Counted from the first letter of the stretch, positions 36,299-45,292 are shown. The stretch is 64,000 nucleotides of DNA from CATQHL01 sp965242895 (GCA_965242895.1 OZ251507.1:2108001-2172000); one strand, 5' to 3'. The notes: generated from the letters alone by a model not told the origin. Program-made: numbers and translations.

Positions 36299-38011
36299 AT
36301 GTCTACTGTTCCAGGTTTGCGTATGTTGGCGGTCGCGGCGGCGTTCCTCGTGTTGGCGGTGTCTTGCGGTGGACAGCCTCAGGCTGTACCCCCGGAGGAG
36401 CCTAGGGCTGCGCCTACTGCCTCGGCGGCTGCGCCTCCTAGTGTCGCGTTTGAGCCTTCCCCGCCTCCGGTTTCCTCGATGCGGCCTTCGGTTGCTTCAT
36501 CGACTGGGTCTTCGGCGCCTGGGCTGGGAGAGTTGCCTGCGTCGACTGTTCCTAGTGTGGAGACGACTGTTCCTGGCGGGGTTGAGTCGTCGTCGACGCT
36601 GCCTTTTGGGTCTTCGACTACGCTGCTTGCCCCCGGTGCGCCTGGTGTTTCTGGGGTGTCTGTTTGTTGTGTTTCTTGGTCTACGGAGGAGTTGGTGAGG
36701 GATTTCACGAGGCGTGTGGATGTGTTTGATCTTTTGGGTGAGCCGAAGTATGATGTTTCTACGCCTATTGGTGCTTATTGTTGGGCGTTGTTCGAGCTTG
36801 AGTTGGCTGACGCGGCGGGAAGGGCTGCGGACGGGAGGGCTTGGGGAGTTGAGGGGGACGGCGGGGGTGTCCCTTTTGGCAGGTTAAAGGAGGCGTTGGC
36901 GGACCGAGCCCGCCGGGGGGATGAGGAAGCTTCTAGGGCTCTTCTCGACGCGGCGGGCGTGAGGGTTCCGGAGGTTGTTGTTTCGTTGGGTGAGGCTGTT
37001 GACGTTGTCGACACCTCTGGGGTGAGGGGGGTGGCTTTGAGCGCTGAGGACGACGAGTTGCGTTCCCGCGCTGAGGCGTTGTTCGCTTGGGTGGATGAGT
37101 ATAAGCGGTCTCCTTTTCCGGACACTTCCTCTTTAATTTCTGCGCTGTTAGATGTGAGCTACGACATCATATGCACGTTACCCCCTCCCGAAGATCTAGC
37201 AGTCCCTGAGGACACACTCACCATCGAAGAAATCAGAGCGCTCACCCTAGAGGAAGTAGAAGCCCTAACGCTTGAGCAACTACGAAAAATGGACTTGGAT
37301 GCCGCCTTAGACGAGTTGTTCATACTCGATAAACTTCCTCTGGAGTTAGAGTTCGCTTGGGCCGAGAAGTCTATCATCAAATTAAGGGATTACATAATCA
37401 GCCGGTGTTGTTACAGTTTAACTGTGGAAGAGTTGGTGGAACGCCTGACAACTGAGAATGTTGAAGAGGGTAGTGAAGAGTACGATTATTTTGTCACTAA
37501 TGAGAATGATCCTTCTTTTCCGTTGGGGGCTTATTGTTGGGCTATAAGGGAAGTATCCCGTAGTTTTTCTTCAGTTTACTTGGGGCGTTCTAGTGAGACT
37601 TTTGTTGATTTGTATAGGGTTAGGCGTGAGGAACTTGTTGTCCGTGCTGAGATGGGTGATGCTGCTGCAGTGGATGCTCTTCGTGGGATACCTTCAGAGG
37701 CGCCTTTGGCGTATCCTTTTGCTGAGGCTATAGAGGCCGTCGATGATCCTCGTATAAGAGGTGCAGCGTTCGGTGCGGAGGATTCTGTGCTTCTTGATGC
37801 TGTGGGCGTGTTCTACGGTTTGGTGGATGAGTACAGGCAGGCGGAGATTCCGAGCCTGTATGTTTTTATGGTTGATCTTTGGGATTACATAGCGCCAAAC
37901 CTTTTTTGGGATCCTTGGAGAGATGAAGATCAGGATAAGAAACCTGAGAATCAAACTTTGAACGCTCTTTTGGAGGAGTGTGAGCCTCCAGGCGGCGGTT
38001 GGTCAGATTAA
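36299..38011 (+). CDS. Paralogous lipoprotein 4 of 5, most divergent copy
   Basis: About 570 residues from ATG 36299. The frame is open 49 codons upstream to a TTG at 36152 without signal-like sequence, so I take the later start just before the signal peptide. Lipobox VLAVSC23-GG. Linker similar to lipoproteins 1 and 5 (TVPGGVESSSTLP) and ending VSVCCVSWSTEEL. First domain diverges (FTRRVDVFDLLGEPKYDVSTPIGAYCWALFELE, RARRGDEEASRALLDAAGV). Hinge LTIEEIRALTLEEVEALTLE. Second domain CCYSLTVEELVERL, NENDPSFPLGAYCWAIREVSRS, RAEMGDAAAVDALRG. C-terminus LLEECEPPGG. Confidence 0.8.
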   Translation: MSTVPGLRMLAVAAAFLVLAVSCGGQPQAVPPEEPRAAPTASAAAPPSVAFEPSPPPVSSMRPSVASSTGSSAPGLGELPASTVPSVETTVPGGVESSSTLPFGSSTTLLAPGAPGVSGVSVCCVSWSTEELVRDFTRRVDVFDLLGEPKYDVSTPIGAYCWALFELELADAAGRAADGRAWGVEGDGGGVPFGRLKEALADRARRGDEEASRALLDAAGVRVPEVVVSLGEAVDVVDTSGVRGVALSAEDDELRSRAEALFAWVDEYKRSPFPDTSSLISALLDVSYDIICTLPPPEDLAVPEDTLTIEEIRALTLEEVEALTLEQLRKMDLDAALDELFILDKLPLELEFAWAEKSIIKLRDYIISRCCYSLTVEELVERLTTENVEEGSEEYDYFVTNENDPSFPLGAYCWAIREVSRSFSSVYLGRSSETFVDLYRVRREELVVRAEMGDAAAVDALRGIPSEAPLAYPFAEAIEAVDDPRIRGAAFGAEDSVLLDAVGVFYGLVDEYRQAEIPSLYVFMVDLWDYIAPNLFWDPWRDEDQDKKPENQTLNALLEECEPPGGGWSD

Positions 38012-38173
38012 AAGACCGGCGCAGGCGAATCAGCGTTACGCTTACGCAAGAATGTTGCATTTATTAGGTGGAATGCTCGGAGTTAGGGGAGAATGAAACA
38101 GCTGATGTCTCGGTCGTGGTCATTGAGTCGGGTCTCAAGGAGGAATGAGAGGAATGATTGGAGTAAAGAGAGA

Positions 38174-39901
38174 ATGAAACAGCGGCGGGCGCGACCGGCG
38201 GCGGTCGCGGCGGCGTTCCTCGTCGCGGCGGCGTCCTGCGGAGGGTCGCCTCAGGTTTCACCCCCAGTGCCCCCCGAGGAGGAGGCGCCTCCTACTAGTG
38301 TCGAGCTCGTGCCGCCTGCTCCGCCGGTTTCTTCGACGGGGCCTGCGTCAACTTCGACGACTGCGTCGTCGGGAACTGGGGTCCCCTACGGAGAGTTGCC
38401 TGCGTCGACTGTTCCTAGTGTGGAGACGACTGCTCCCGGCGTGGTGGGGTCTACGTCGACGACGCTGCCTTCCGTGTCTTCGACTACGCTGCATGCGTTT
38501 TCTGGGGATGGAGTGTCTTCTTGGTCTACGGAAGAGTTGGCGGGTTCTTTTGAGGCGAGGGTTGATTCGTTCAGGTTTTTGGATAGGCCTGAGTATGATG
38601 TTTCTACTCCTCTCGGAGCGTTTTGTTGGGCATGGTGGGAGGTCGCGCGTGCTTTTGCGTTTGAGGCGATTTTGGGCGGGAAGCCGCCTCATGATGAGCC
38701 GCCTTTTGATGAGGAGGGGGATGGTGGGACAACTTTTAAGATCTTGAGGGAGGAGTTGGTGCACCGCGCCCGCAGGGGGGAAGACGAAGCGGTTCGCGTT
38801 CTCCTAAACGCTGCTGACGTGAGGATACCGGGGGATGGTTACTCGTTGGCTTCGGCTGTTGAAGCGGTTGACGTCCCGGGGGTGAGGGCGGTGGCTCTGA
38901 GCGCGGAGGAGATTGAGTTGCGTTCGGTCGCTGAGGCGTTGTTCGCTTGGGTGGATGAGTATAAGCGGGATCCGGTTTCGGATACGTCGGTTTTGGAGGA
39001 GAAACTTATCCGTTCCGTCAGTCCAGCGCGTTTCTGCGAGTATACTCCCCCTCCCGGTTTGCAGGCTGGCGAAACACCTGAAGAGGTCGTTGAAGCGATG
39101 AGAGCGCTTACCCTCGAAGAAGTGGATGCCCTAACGCTTGAACAAATACGGTATATGAACATAGATGCCGCTTTCAACAACGGGTACCTGCTTGGAGACT
39201 TCCCCCTCGATCTGCAATTTGCTTGGAGTGAGAAGAGTCTCATGGAATCAACTGAATATATAAAGGCTATGTGTTGTTATGGTATGACTACGGAAGAAGT
39301 AGTGGAAGAACTGACTGTTTCAGAAGATCCAGATGGGGACTATGGAGAAGGCTTTCCTTCGTTCCTTGAAACTCTTGAAGGGTACAGCAGGAATGAGAAT
39401 GATCCTTCTAGTCCGGTAGGCGCTTTTTGTTGGGCATACATGGAAACGTACCGTAGTTTTTTATTGCACTGGTTTGGTAACAGGTTTGAGACTTTTGCTG
39501 ATTTGTATCGGGGTGAACTTATCGCCCGAGCGGAGATGGGTGATGCAGCGGCCGCTGAAGCTGTTCGGGGGATGCCGGAGTTACCTCCGACGGAGTATCC
39601 TTTCGCCGATGCTCTAGCGGCGGTCGACGACCCCCGGGTGAGGGGGTTAGCGTTCAGCGCCGCAGATCCTGTGCTTCTAGAAGTGGTGGGGGTGTTCTAC
39701 GGTTTGGTGGACAAGTACAGGCAGGACGAGACGCTTAGCCTGTATACTTTCACCGCCGAACTTTGGTCGTACGTGTCGCCGGGTGAGTATCAACAATCCG
39801 GATCTGAGGAGCCAGACAACGAGAACATGCAGGCGCTTTTTCAAGCTAGGCAGTCTCTTTTGGAGGAGTGCAAATTTCCGGGCGAAGATTGGTGGAGCTA
39901 A
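38174..39901 (+). CDS. Paralogous lipoprotein 5 of 5
   Basis: About 575 residues from ATG 38174. Another ATG at 38093 in the same frame has the same GAGAATGAAACAGC context, so the start region itself is duplicated; the second start gives a normal lipoprotein signal (VAAAFLVAAASC22). The linker resembles lipoproteins 3 and 4. First domain as in lipoprotein 1 (FEARVDSFRFLDRPEYDVSTP, FAFEAILGGKPPHDE). Hinge MRALTLEEVDALTLEQ. Second domain also closest to lipoprotein 1 (LTVSEDPDGDYGEGF, NENDPSSPVGAFCWAYMET, RAEMGDAAAAEAVRG). C-terminus LLEECKFPGE. Last gene of the locus; a C/T-rich block follows. Confidence 0.8.
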   Translation: MKQRRARPAAVAAAFLVAAASCGGSPQVSPPVPPEEEAPPTSVELVPPAPPVSSTGPASTSTTASSGTGVPYGELPASTVPSVETTAPGVVGSTSTTLPSVSSTTLHAFSGDGVSSWSTEELAGSFEARVDSFRFLDRPEYDVSTPLGAFCWAWWEVARAFAFEAILGGKPPHDEPPFDEEGDGGTTFKILREELVHRARRGEDEAVRVLLNAADVRIPGDGYSLASAVEAVDVPGVRAVALSAEEIELRSVAEALFAWVDEYKRDPVSDTSVLEEKLIRSVSPARFCEYTPPPGLQAGETPEEVVEAMRALTLEEVDALTLEQIRYMNIDAAFNNGYLLGDFPLDLQFAWSEKSLMESTEYIKAMCCYGMTTEEVVEELTVSEDPDGDYGEGFPSFLETLEGYSRNENDPSSPVGAFCWAYMETYRSFLLHWFGNRFETFADLYRGELIARAEMGDAAAAEAVRGMPELPPTEYPFADALAAVDDPRVRGLAFSAADPVLLEVVGVFYGLVDKYRQDETLSLYTFTAELWSYVSPGEYQQSGSEEPDNENMQALFQARQSLLEECKFPGEDWWS

Positions 39902-39949
39902 GCTCCTGCTGGTGTGTACTTGAAGCAGGGCATTGTGGGTTCATGCGCC

Positions 39950-40100
39950 TCCGCCCGTCCCGTCTGCCCCCGTCCTGTCCGTCCGTCCTGTTCCCCTCGT
40001 CCGTTCCCGTCCCGTCCACCCCCCGTCCGTCCGTCTCGTCCTGTTCCCCCCCGTCCGTCTCGTCCCGCTTCCCGCTCTCCGTCCTGCTCTCCCCGTCCTC
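39950..40100. repeat. Pyrimidine-rich imperfect tandem repeats between convergent genes
   Basis: The + strand here is a run of CCGTCC / CCGTCTCGTCC units with almost no A. It fills the gap between the last lipoprotein and the convergent TPP-enzyme gene. I see no gene or clear terminator hairpin in it. Confidence 0.75.
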
Positions 40101-40102
40101 TT

Positions 40103-41962
40103 CTACCTGTCCGTTTCTTCCTCTAGCTCGGCTTCTAGGATTTTGCCTGGGCTGACGGCGGCTGGGTGGACGCGCAGGTCGAGCACTGCCGGCAGTCCCG
40201 AACGTTGAGCAGCCTGAAATGCTTCTGCGAAGTCGGTTGTGCGCTCCACGACTGCGCCGAAAGCGCCGAACGACCTGGCGTAGGCGGCGAAGTCGGGGTT
40301 GGTTAGGTGTGTGCCGCTCACACGCCCCGGGTAGAGGCGTTCCTGATGCGCTCTGATCGTCCCGTACATCCCGTTGTTGAAGACGAGCACTATTACGGGC
40401 AGGTCGTAGCGCACGGCGGTGGCCAGTTCCTGCCCGCTCATCAGGAAGTCGCCGTCGCCGGTGAAGGCGACCACGGGCGCTTGCGGGTTCAATGCTTTGG
40501 CGCCTATAGCGGCGGGGAGAGCGTAACCCATCGCCCCGCTTGGGGGGCCGAGCTGGGTGCGGTAGCGCCGGAAGACGTAGAAACGCTGCGGCCAGAGCGT
40601 GAAATTTCCTGCTCCGTTGGTGAGAACGGCGTGGGGCGGAAGACGTTCCCGCAGGTATGACATCACTTCCCAGAGGTCGAGGTCGCCTGGCACGTCCACT
40701 CTCTTCAGGGTGGCTTCGTAGTCGGAGCGCGCCTCGATGCTCCAGTCCGTCCAGGGGAAGTCCGGGCTTGACGCTGAGGACGGTGAGGCTACTGAGGACG
40801 GTGAGGGCGCTGTTGAGGCGGAGGAAGCTGACGCTGACGCCGCTGTTGACGCTGAGGGTGCTGTGGGCGCTGATGCTGTGGGCGCTGTTGACGCTGACGC
40901 TGACGCCGCTGTTGACGCTGTTGACGCTGTGGGCGCTGTTGACGCTGAGGACGCTAGGAGCGTCCCTGCGGCGCTGAGGGCGTCGACGAACTCCGAGGCG
41001 CCGGAGCAGACGGCCAAAGTGGGTGTGTAGACGCTGCCTAGTTCGTCTGCGTCGGGGTGTGCGTGGACGAGCGTCTGGCTGGGGACGGGCGGCCGCAGCA
41101 GCGTGTAGCCGGCGGTTGCGGTTTCCCCTAGCCGAGTTCCGATGGCCAGTATCAAGTCGGCTTGTCTGATGCGTTCTGCCAGGGAGGGCGCCATCCCTAC
41201 TCCTGCGTAGCCGACGTAAGCGGGGGAGTGGTTGTCGATGTAGTCCTGCCGCCTGAAGGTGACGGCGACGGGTAGGCGGTTGCGTTCCGCCCACGACGCC
41301 AGCTTTTGTCCGGCGTCCTCCGACCACGTCCCGCCTCCCACCATCACCAGCGGACGAGAGCACCGCCTCAGGAGGCCGATCACGCTCTTGACTTCTTCGC
41401 TAGTCGGTCGGGCGGGGGGAGAGGGCGGACAGAGGGGTGCGTCCTCGGCGGCGGTCTCGGCTTTGAGCAGGTCGGCTGGGAAGGCTGCCGCCACCGGCCC
41501 GGGGGTGGGAGAGGTGGCCGCTTCCACAGCCCGCGCCAGGGTGGACGGGATTTCGTCTGTGCTTCGGATTTCCACAGACCACTTGGCGAGGGGAGCAAAG
41601 AATGCCTCGTGGTCTACTTCTTGGAACGCTCGCCGTCCTCTGTAGTCGCTGCGAACCTGCCCGATCAGCAGCAGCAGCGGGGCGTTGCTGGCGGCGGCGT
41701 TGTGCACGGCGATGGAGGCATGCGTTGCCCCGGGGCCGCGGGTGACGAAGCAGGCAGCGGGGCGACCGGTGAGGCGGGCCTGCGCTTCGGCCATGTTGGC
41801 GGCGGCGGCTTCGTGGCGGCACACGACTAGGCGCATGCGGCTCTCGTCCTTGAGGGCGTCGAGGACGGGCAGGAAACTCTCACCTGGCACCGTGAAAAGC
41901 GTGTTGACGCCCTGGATAAGAAGTTGATCTACTAGCGCCTTGCCGCCTTCACGCAGTTTCAT
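40103..41962 (-). CDS. Thiamine-pyrophosphate enzyme, acetolactate synthase-like
   Basis: 619 residues. N-terminal PYR domain with the catalytic-type glutamate in VVCRHEAAAANMAEA (~residue 51) and VTRGPGATH; central domain LVMVGGGTWSED; C-terminal TPP domain with GDGDFLMSGQELATAVRYDLP and NNGMYG (GDGX25-30NN). An Ala/Ser/Thr repeat of about 50 residues (STAASASASTAPTASAPTAP type) is inserted near 345-398, between the central and TPP domains. The reaction (acetolactate, glyoxylate or benzoylformate type) cannot be decided. The ATG has GGAG upstream. Last gene of a NIPSNAP-SDR-cupin-TPP minus-strand set. Confidence 0.88.
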   Translation of the reverse strand: MKLREGGKALVDQLLIQGVNTLFTVPGESFLPVLDALKDESRMRLVVCRHEAAAANMAEAQARLTGRPAACFVTRGPGATHASIAVHNAAASNAPLLLLIGQVRSDYRGRRAFQEVDHEAFFAPLAKWSVEIRSTDEIPSTLARAVEAATSPTPGPVAAAFPADLLKAETAAEDAPLCPPSPPARPTSEEVKSVIGLLRRCSRPLVMVGGGTWSEDAGQKLASWAERNRLPVAVTFRRQDYIDNHSPAYVGYAGVGMAPSLAERIRQADLILAIGTRLGETATAGYTLLRPPVPSQTLVHAHPDADELGSVYTPTLAVCSGASEFVDALSAAGTLLASSASTAPTASTASTAASASASTAPTASAPTAPSASTAASASASSASTAPSPSSVASPSSASSPDFPWTDWSIEARSDYEATLKRVDVPGDLDLWEVMSYLRERLPPHAVLTNGAGNFTLWPQRFYVFRRYRTQLGPPSGAMGYALPAAIGAKALNPQAPVVAFTGDGDFLMSGQELATAVRYDLPVIVLVFNNGMYGTIRAHQERLYPGRVSGTHLTNPDFAAYARSFGAFGAVVERTTDFAEAFQAAQRSGLPAVLDLRVHPAAVSPGKILEAELEEETDR

Positions 41963-42001
41963 TGGGGGTTCTCCGGTGGAGGTGGATTGTTATTGTCATT
42001 T

Positions 42002-42332
42002 CTTGCTTAGTTTAGGTTCGGTGGGGGAGAGTTGGCTTCGGCGGCGGCGCAGTCGAGCGGCGCAATCGAACTGCAGGTCGCCCGCTTGCTTAGTTTAGGT
42101 TCGGTGGGGGAGGAGTTGGATGCTGACGGATAGGTGACCCGAATGTCACTCTTTGTTTCATTGTCACTCTTTGCTTCATTCTTGTTGATCTTGTTGATTG
42201 GTCGTAGGTGGCAGTCAGAGTCGGAGGAGGTCTGAGTCGGAGGGTATCCAACAGTTCTTCCCCCAGGATGGTTGTGCTCTGTGGCTTTTTAGAGTGTCCT
42301 CCACGGAAGCAAGTTTCAATGGTTCTTCTCCC
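42002..42332. repeat. Intergenic repeats between the TPP-enzyme and cupin genes
   Basis: This ~500 bp gap (41963-42465) has no gene. It holds a 27-bp direct repeat (CTTGCTTAGTTTAGGTTCGG plus seven bases) at 42002-42028 and 42085-42111, and a doubled TGTCACTCTTTG-TTCATT near 42143-42180. A motif CAACAGTTCTTC-CCCAGGA recurs at 42249-42274, in variant form near 42316, and at 42487-42512, where it brackets the 10-bp tandem array. Confidence 0.8.
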
Positions 42333-42380
42333 AGGAGGTGGCTGGTGGCTCGAGGCATGACTGCGTTACGTCCTAATCGG

Positions 42381-42490
42381 GGTGTTCAGGGGTGTTCAGG
42401 GGTGTTCAGGGGTGTTCAGGGGTGTTCAGGGGCGTTCAGGGGCGTTCAGGGGCGTTCAGGGGCGTTCAGGGGCGTTCAGGGGTGTTCAAT
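42381..42490. repeat. 10-bp tandem array overlapping the cupin gene's 3' end
   Basis: Five GGTGTTCAGG units (42381-42430), five GGCGTTCAGG units (42431-42480) and a final degenerate unit to 42490. The cupin gene reads into it on the minus strand and takes its last residues (NTPERP) and its stop codon at 42466 from the array. Two or more units always give the same C-terminus. Confidence 0.95.
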
Positions 42491-43506
42491 AGTTCTTCTC
42501 CCAGGATAGTTGCCCGTTGTTTTCCTGTAGAGATGCCTGCAGCGATAGCCGTGTCTACATAGCGGATGGTGCGCTTGCCTGCCCATTCGGAGGGGAGAAG
42601 CATGACCCGCACAAAGGCAGTTTCTTCGGTGGGGGAAGCTTCGGCGTAGACGACATCCGGGCCGCTCTCAAACCAGACCCCTCCAGCTCGGTGGGTGGAG
42701 GTTACCCCGGCGGTGGTCACGGTCAGTTCCCCGAAGAGAAGACGACGGATGCCCGGGCCGGGATGCGTGTGCGGATGCGCCGCCGCAGCAGGGCTGAAGT
42801 CCACACGGTCGCAGCGCATCACCCAGCGGTCGGCTGAGTCGAGGCTTACCTTACGGATCAACGCGGTTCCGACTGGCTCGACTTCGTAGGGTGAGCCGCT
42901 GTCGTAGGGTGGACTGTCGCCATAGGGTGACCCGTGGTCGGTTGAGTCGAGGTTCACCGCGTTGTCGGGTGCGGTCTGGTCGAGATGTCTTACGTTCCCG
43001 ATCCCGTGGTCGGTTGAGTCGAGGTTTACCGAGTTGGTGAGTGCGGTCTGGTTGAGATGTCTTTTGTTCCCGATCCCGTGGTCGGTTGAGTCGAGGTTTA
43101 CCGAGTTGGTGAGTGCAGTATTCGGATCGTTGTCGAGTGCGGAGTTCGGATCTATATGGCGCCCGCCCCCACTGGCGTTGGCCTTTGGTGTGCTGGCGTT
43201 GGTGTCGGTGTCGAGTGCTCTCCCGTCGAGCAGCGTCCACCTAAGCGCCGGGCCGTCAATCTTCGCAGACCCGAAGTGCGCTGTGTTTTGTTCAATGTCG
43301 TATATGAATTGGGCAAGTATGAACTGATCAAGGCATTGGATTTTGGCAGTGGTGTCTGGTTGGCTGGCAGCGTCGTCTGACTGGCGGGCAGTGGTGTCTG
43401 ACTGGTGAGATGCAGTGGTGTCTGACTGGCGAGAGACCTCAATAGTGGTTTCTAGCCCCTCAGGGTGCTCGTAGAGGGCTAGCAGCAGCCAGCCTTTAGC
43501 AGTCAT
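42466..43506 (-). CDS. Cupin-domain protein with internal tandem repeats
   Basis: 346 residues. The C-terminal ~120 residues form a cupin barrel: motif 1 HPHTHPGPGIRRLLFGELTV and motif 2 HRAGGVWFESGPDVVYAE. The N-terminal ~70 residues include a QSDTTA repeat. The middle carries 24-residue repeats (TNSVNLDSTDHGIGN...) and a SPYGDSPPYDSGSPYE stretch, all apparently inserted into an otherwise ordinary protein. A metal-binding enzyme or sensor role is likely; the substrate is unknown. It lies between an SDR gene and a TPP-enzyme gene on the same strand, but with ~500 bp gaps on both sides, so cotranscription is uncertain. Confidence 0.72.
   Translation of the reverse strand: MTAKGWLLLALYEHPEGLETTIEVSRQSDTTASHQSDTTARQSDDAASQPDTTAKIQCLDQFILAQFIYDIEQNTAHFGSAKIDGPALRWTLLDGRALDTDTNASTPKANASGGGRHIDPNSALDNDPNTALTNSVNLDSTDHGIGNKRHLNQTALTNSVNLDSTDHGIGNVRHLDQTAPDNAVNLDSTDHGSPYGDSPPYDSGSPYEVEPVGTALIRKVSLDSADRWVMRCDRVDFSPAAAAHPHTHPGPGIRRLLFGELTVTTAGVTSTHRAGGVWFESGPDVVYAEASPTEETAFVRVMLLPSEWAGKRTIRYVDTAIAAGISTGKQRATILGEELLNTPERP
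42933..43128. repeat. 72-bp tandem repeat inside the cupin gene
   Basis: Copies begin at 42933, 43005 and 43077, the last one partial. Period 72 bp, a multiple of three, so the reading frame is kept and each unit adds 24 residues. Copies 2 and 3 are nearly identical over the shared part. Confidence 0.93.
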
Positions 43507-43988
43507 TGGGGTCTTGCTTGTTGCAGCGGTGCCGTCGAATTTCCCCCTGTTATAGGCGAATTGTTTTTTGCAGCTGTGGGGGTCTTGTGTGTCGTAGCGG
43601 TGTTTGTTGAGTTCGCTACTATCGCTGGTTGGCGTGAGCGCCCGTCGACCCCATGATCATCCCCGTAGCGGTGTTCGTTGAGTTCGCTACTATCGCTGGG
43701 GAACCGTTTTGCAGCCCGCTCTGCAGGAGCGTATTTACCCAGAAAATCGTCGTTCACCATTATCGCTGGGGAACCCGTTTTTCGCAGCCGCTGGGCGTCT
43801 GCCTTCTCGCAATGAGAGGTTTGATGTTGTGTCACGATTCGTTGCTGGCTGTTGGTATCGACCCGATGTCTGGTTTCTGCCCTATGGTCTGTTGGTGGGG
43901 GTTCTGTCTGTGGCTTGTTAGTGGAGGTTCTGCCCATACGCGTCTCGGTGGTGGTGCTCGTCCCGCAGAGGAAGTCTGTCTATGTGCT
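43507..43988. repeat. Gene-free gap with 36-bp direct repeats
   Basis: 43594-43629 and 43665-43700 are nearly identical (core GAGTTCGCTACTATCGCTGG), and a third partial copy TATCGCTGGGGAACC lies at 43760-43774. A minus-strand frame is open here but has no recognisable protein, so I treat the 482 bp as intergenic. Confidence 0.7.
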
Positions 43989-44975
43989 TTAGTGGAAGTA
44001 CTGGCCGCCGTCGATGACGATGGTCTGTCCGGTCACGAATTCCGACCCTGGGCTGCATAGGAACACGGCAGCCGACACCACGTCTTCGGGGAGTTGGTCT
44101 CGCTTCAGCGTGCGGGCGGCTATTGATGCTTTGCTGACTTGTTCGAAGTCCACGCCTGCCGGATTTTCCTTCACGCCGTCGCTGATCGTGAAGCCTGGCG
44201 CGACGCTGTTCACCAGGATGTTGTCGTTGCCTAGTTCGCGGGCCAACGCTCGGGTGAACGCAACTGCCGCCCCCTTGCTGGAGACGTAGTGCAGCAGCAG
44301 GGGCACGCCCCTGAACACCGTGCCAGAGGAGATGTTGAGGATGCGTCCTCCGCCTTGGCGCCTCATGTGGGGCAGCACGGCTCGGCTCATCAGGAACATG
44401 CTGTCGATGTTGACTCGTATGACTTCCCTCCACTCCTCGAGAGGTATCTCTTCGAAGGAGCGCATCGGCAGGGAGGTGTAGATGCCGGCGTTGTTGACGA
44501 GGATGTCGATGCTCCCGCAGGCGTCCGCGGTTGTCGCTACGATGCGGGCGGCGTCGGCTTCGTCGGCGGCGTCAGCAGTGATCCCCACTCCCTCGGGGTA
44601 GACGGCTGCTGCTTCGGCTGCTCCGGTGAGGTCGGCGATGACTAGTCTCGCACCGGCTCGGGCGAGCCCGTCTGCGATGGCTTTGCCGATGCCTTTGGCT
44701 CCGCCTGTCACGATGGCCGTCTTGCCAGTCAGCGGCGCCGCTGGCGGGTCGGGTGAGGCGTGCGTGGCCGGCGAAGCGGGTGAGGTGCGCGAGGGGAATT
44801 CGTCTGCCTGCCCGCCCTGCGGCCGAGAAGCGTGCGGGGTCGGCGAAGCGGGTGAGGTGCGCGAGGGGTCGGCGTCGTCTACGGTGCTGGGGGAGCCGTG
44901 CGAGGCGGGTGAGGTGAGCGTGGCCGTGGTGGAGTTTGTTGGCTGTTGGCTTGCGGGATGTCGTTCGGTTTGCAT
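43989..44975 (-). CDS. SDR-family oxidoreductase with repetitive N-terminal extension
   Basis: 328 residues. The classical short-chain dehydrogenase core starts near residue 83: cofactor loop TGGAKGIGKAIA, LVNNAGIY, catalytic Ser in LNISSGT, and YVSSKGA (Tyr and Lys). It ends with GQTIVIDGGQYF. The first ~80 residues are a Ser/Pro/His low-complexity region with a repeated SRTSPASPTPHAS motif. An aspartate after strand 2 (VIADLTG) suggests NAD(H). It follows the NIPSNAP gene by 2 bp, so the two are almost certainly cotranscribed. Confidence 0.9.
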   Translation of the reverse strand: MQTERHPASQQPTNSTTATLTSPASHGSPSTVDDADPSRTSPASPTPHASRPQGGQADEFPSRTSPASPATHASPDPPAAPLTGKTAIVTGGAKGIGKAIADGLARAGARLVIADLTGAAEAAAVYPEGVGITADAADEADAARIVATTADACGSIDILVNNAGIYTSLPMRSFEEIPLEEWREVIRVNIDSMFLMSRAVLPHMRRQGGGRILNISSGTVFRGVPLLLHYVSSKGAAVAFTRALARELGNDNILVNSVAPGFTISDGVKENPAGVDFEQVSKASIAARTLKRDQLPEDVVSAAVFLCSPGSEFVTGQTIVIDGGQYFH

Positions 44976-44977
44976 GG

Positions 44978-45292
44978 CTATTGGATGGGGGAATAGGCGG
45001 TGGGAATCATGATGCGGTTCTGCTGAGTGTGGATGAGTGGGTGAAGTTTGGCTAAGAAAACCGGCCAGCGGGGGTCAGCTGCCAAGGACGCCCGCCTCTG
45101 CTGCCGATCGGCGAAGTCTTCGTATCCCCACATGGCTACCACTGTGGAGAGCGCCCCGATTTCTACAGTGAACCAGCCGATCAGGTTTCCCAAAATCTCT
45201 TTTTGTATGACTATGCCTTCTGTCTCATAGAGGCGGAGCACCTCTTTGAGTTTTCCGGTGTATACGTGGTAGTCGCGTTGTTCGACGATCAT
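44978..45292 (-). CDS. NIPSNAP-family protein
   Basis: 104 residues, typical length. Family features: IVEQRDYHVYTGKLKEVLRLYETEG at the N-terminus, a central IGWFTVEIGALSTVVAMWGYEDFADRQQRR, and a final Pro-containing helix. These small dimeric ferredoxin-like proteins often accompany catabolic oxidoreductases; a specific role is unknown. ATG with AAGGAG upstream. It starts the SDR-containing transcription unit. The 331 bp upstream gap (45293-45623) contains repeats only. Confidence 0.85.
   Translation of the reverse strand: MIVEQRDYHVYTGKLKEVLRLYETEGIVIQKEILGNLIGWFTVEIGALSTVVAMWGYEDFADRQQRRASLAADPRWPVFLAKLHPLIHTQQNRIMIPTAYSPIQ

Noticed and set aside
39846..41363. Long minus-strand frame of 505 codons
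   Set aside because: It is an Arg/Pro-rich shadow of the TPP-enzyme gene in another frame, without any domain.
43503..43937. Minus-strand frame of 144 codons
   Set aside because: It runs through 36-bp intergenic repeats, has low-complexity composition and no family features.
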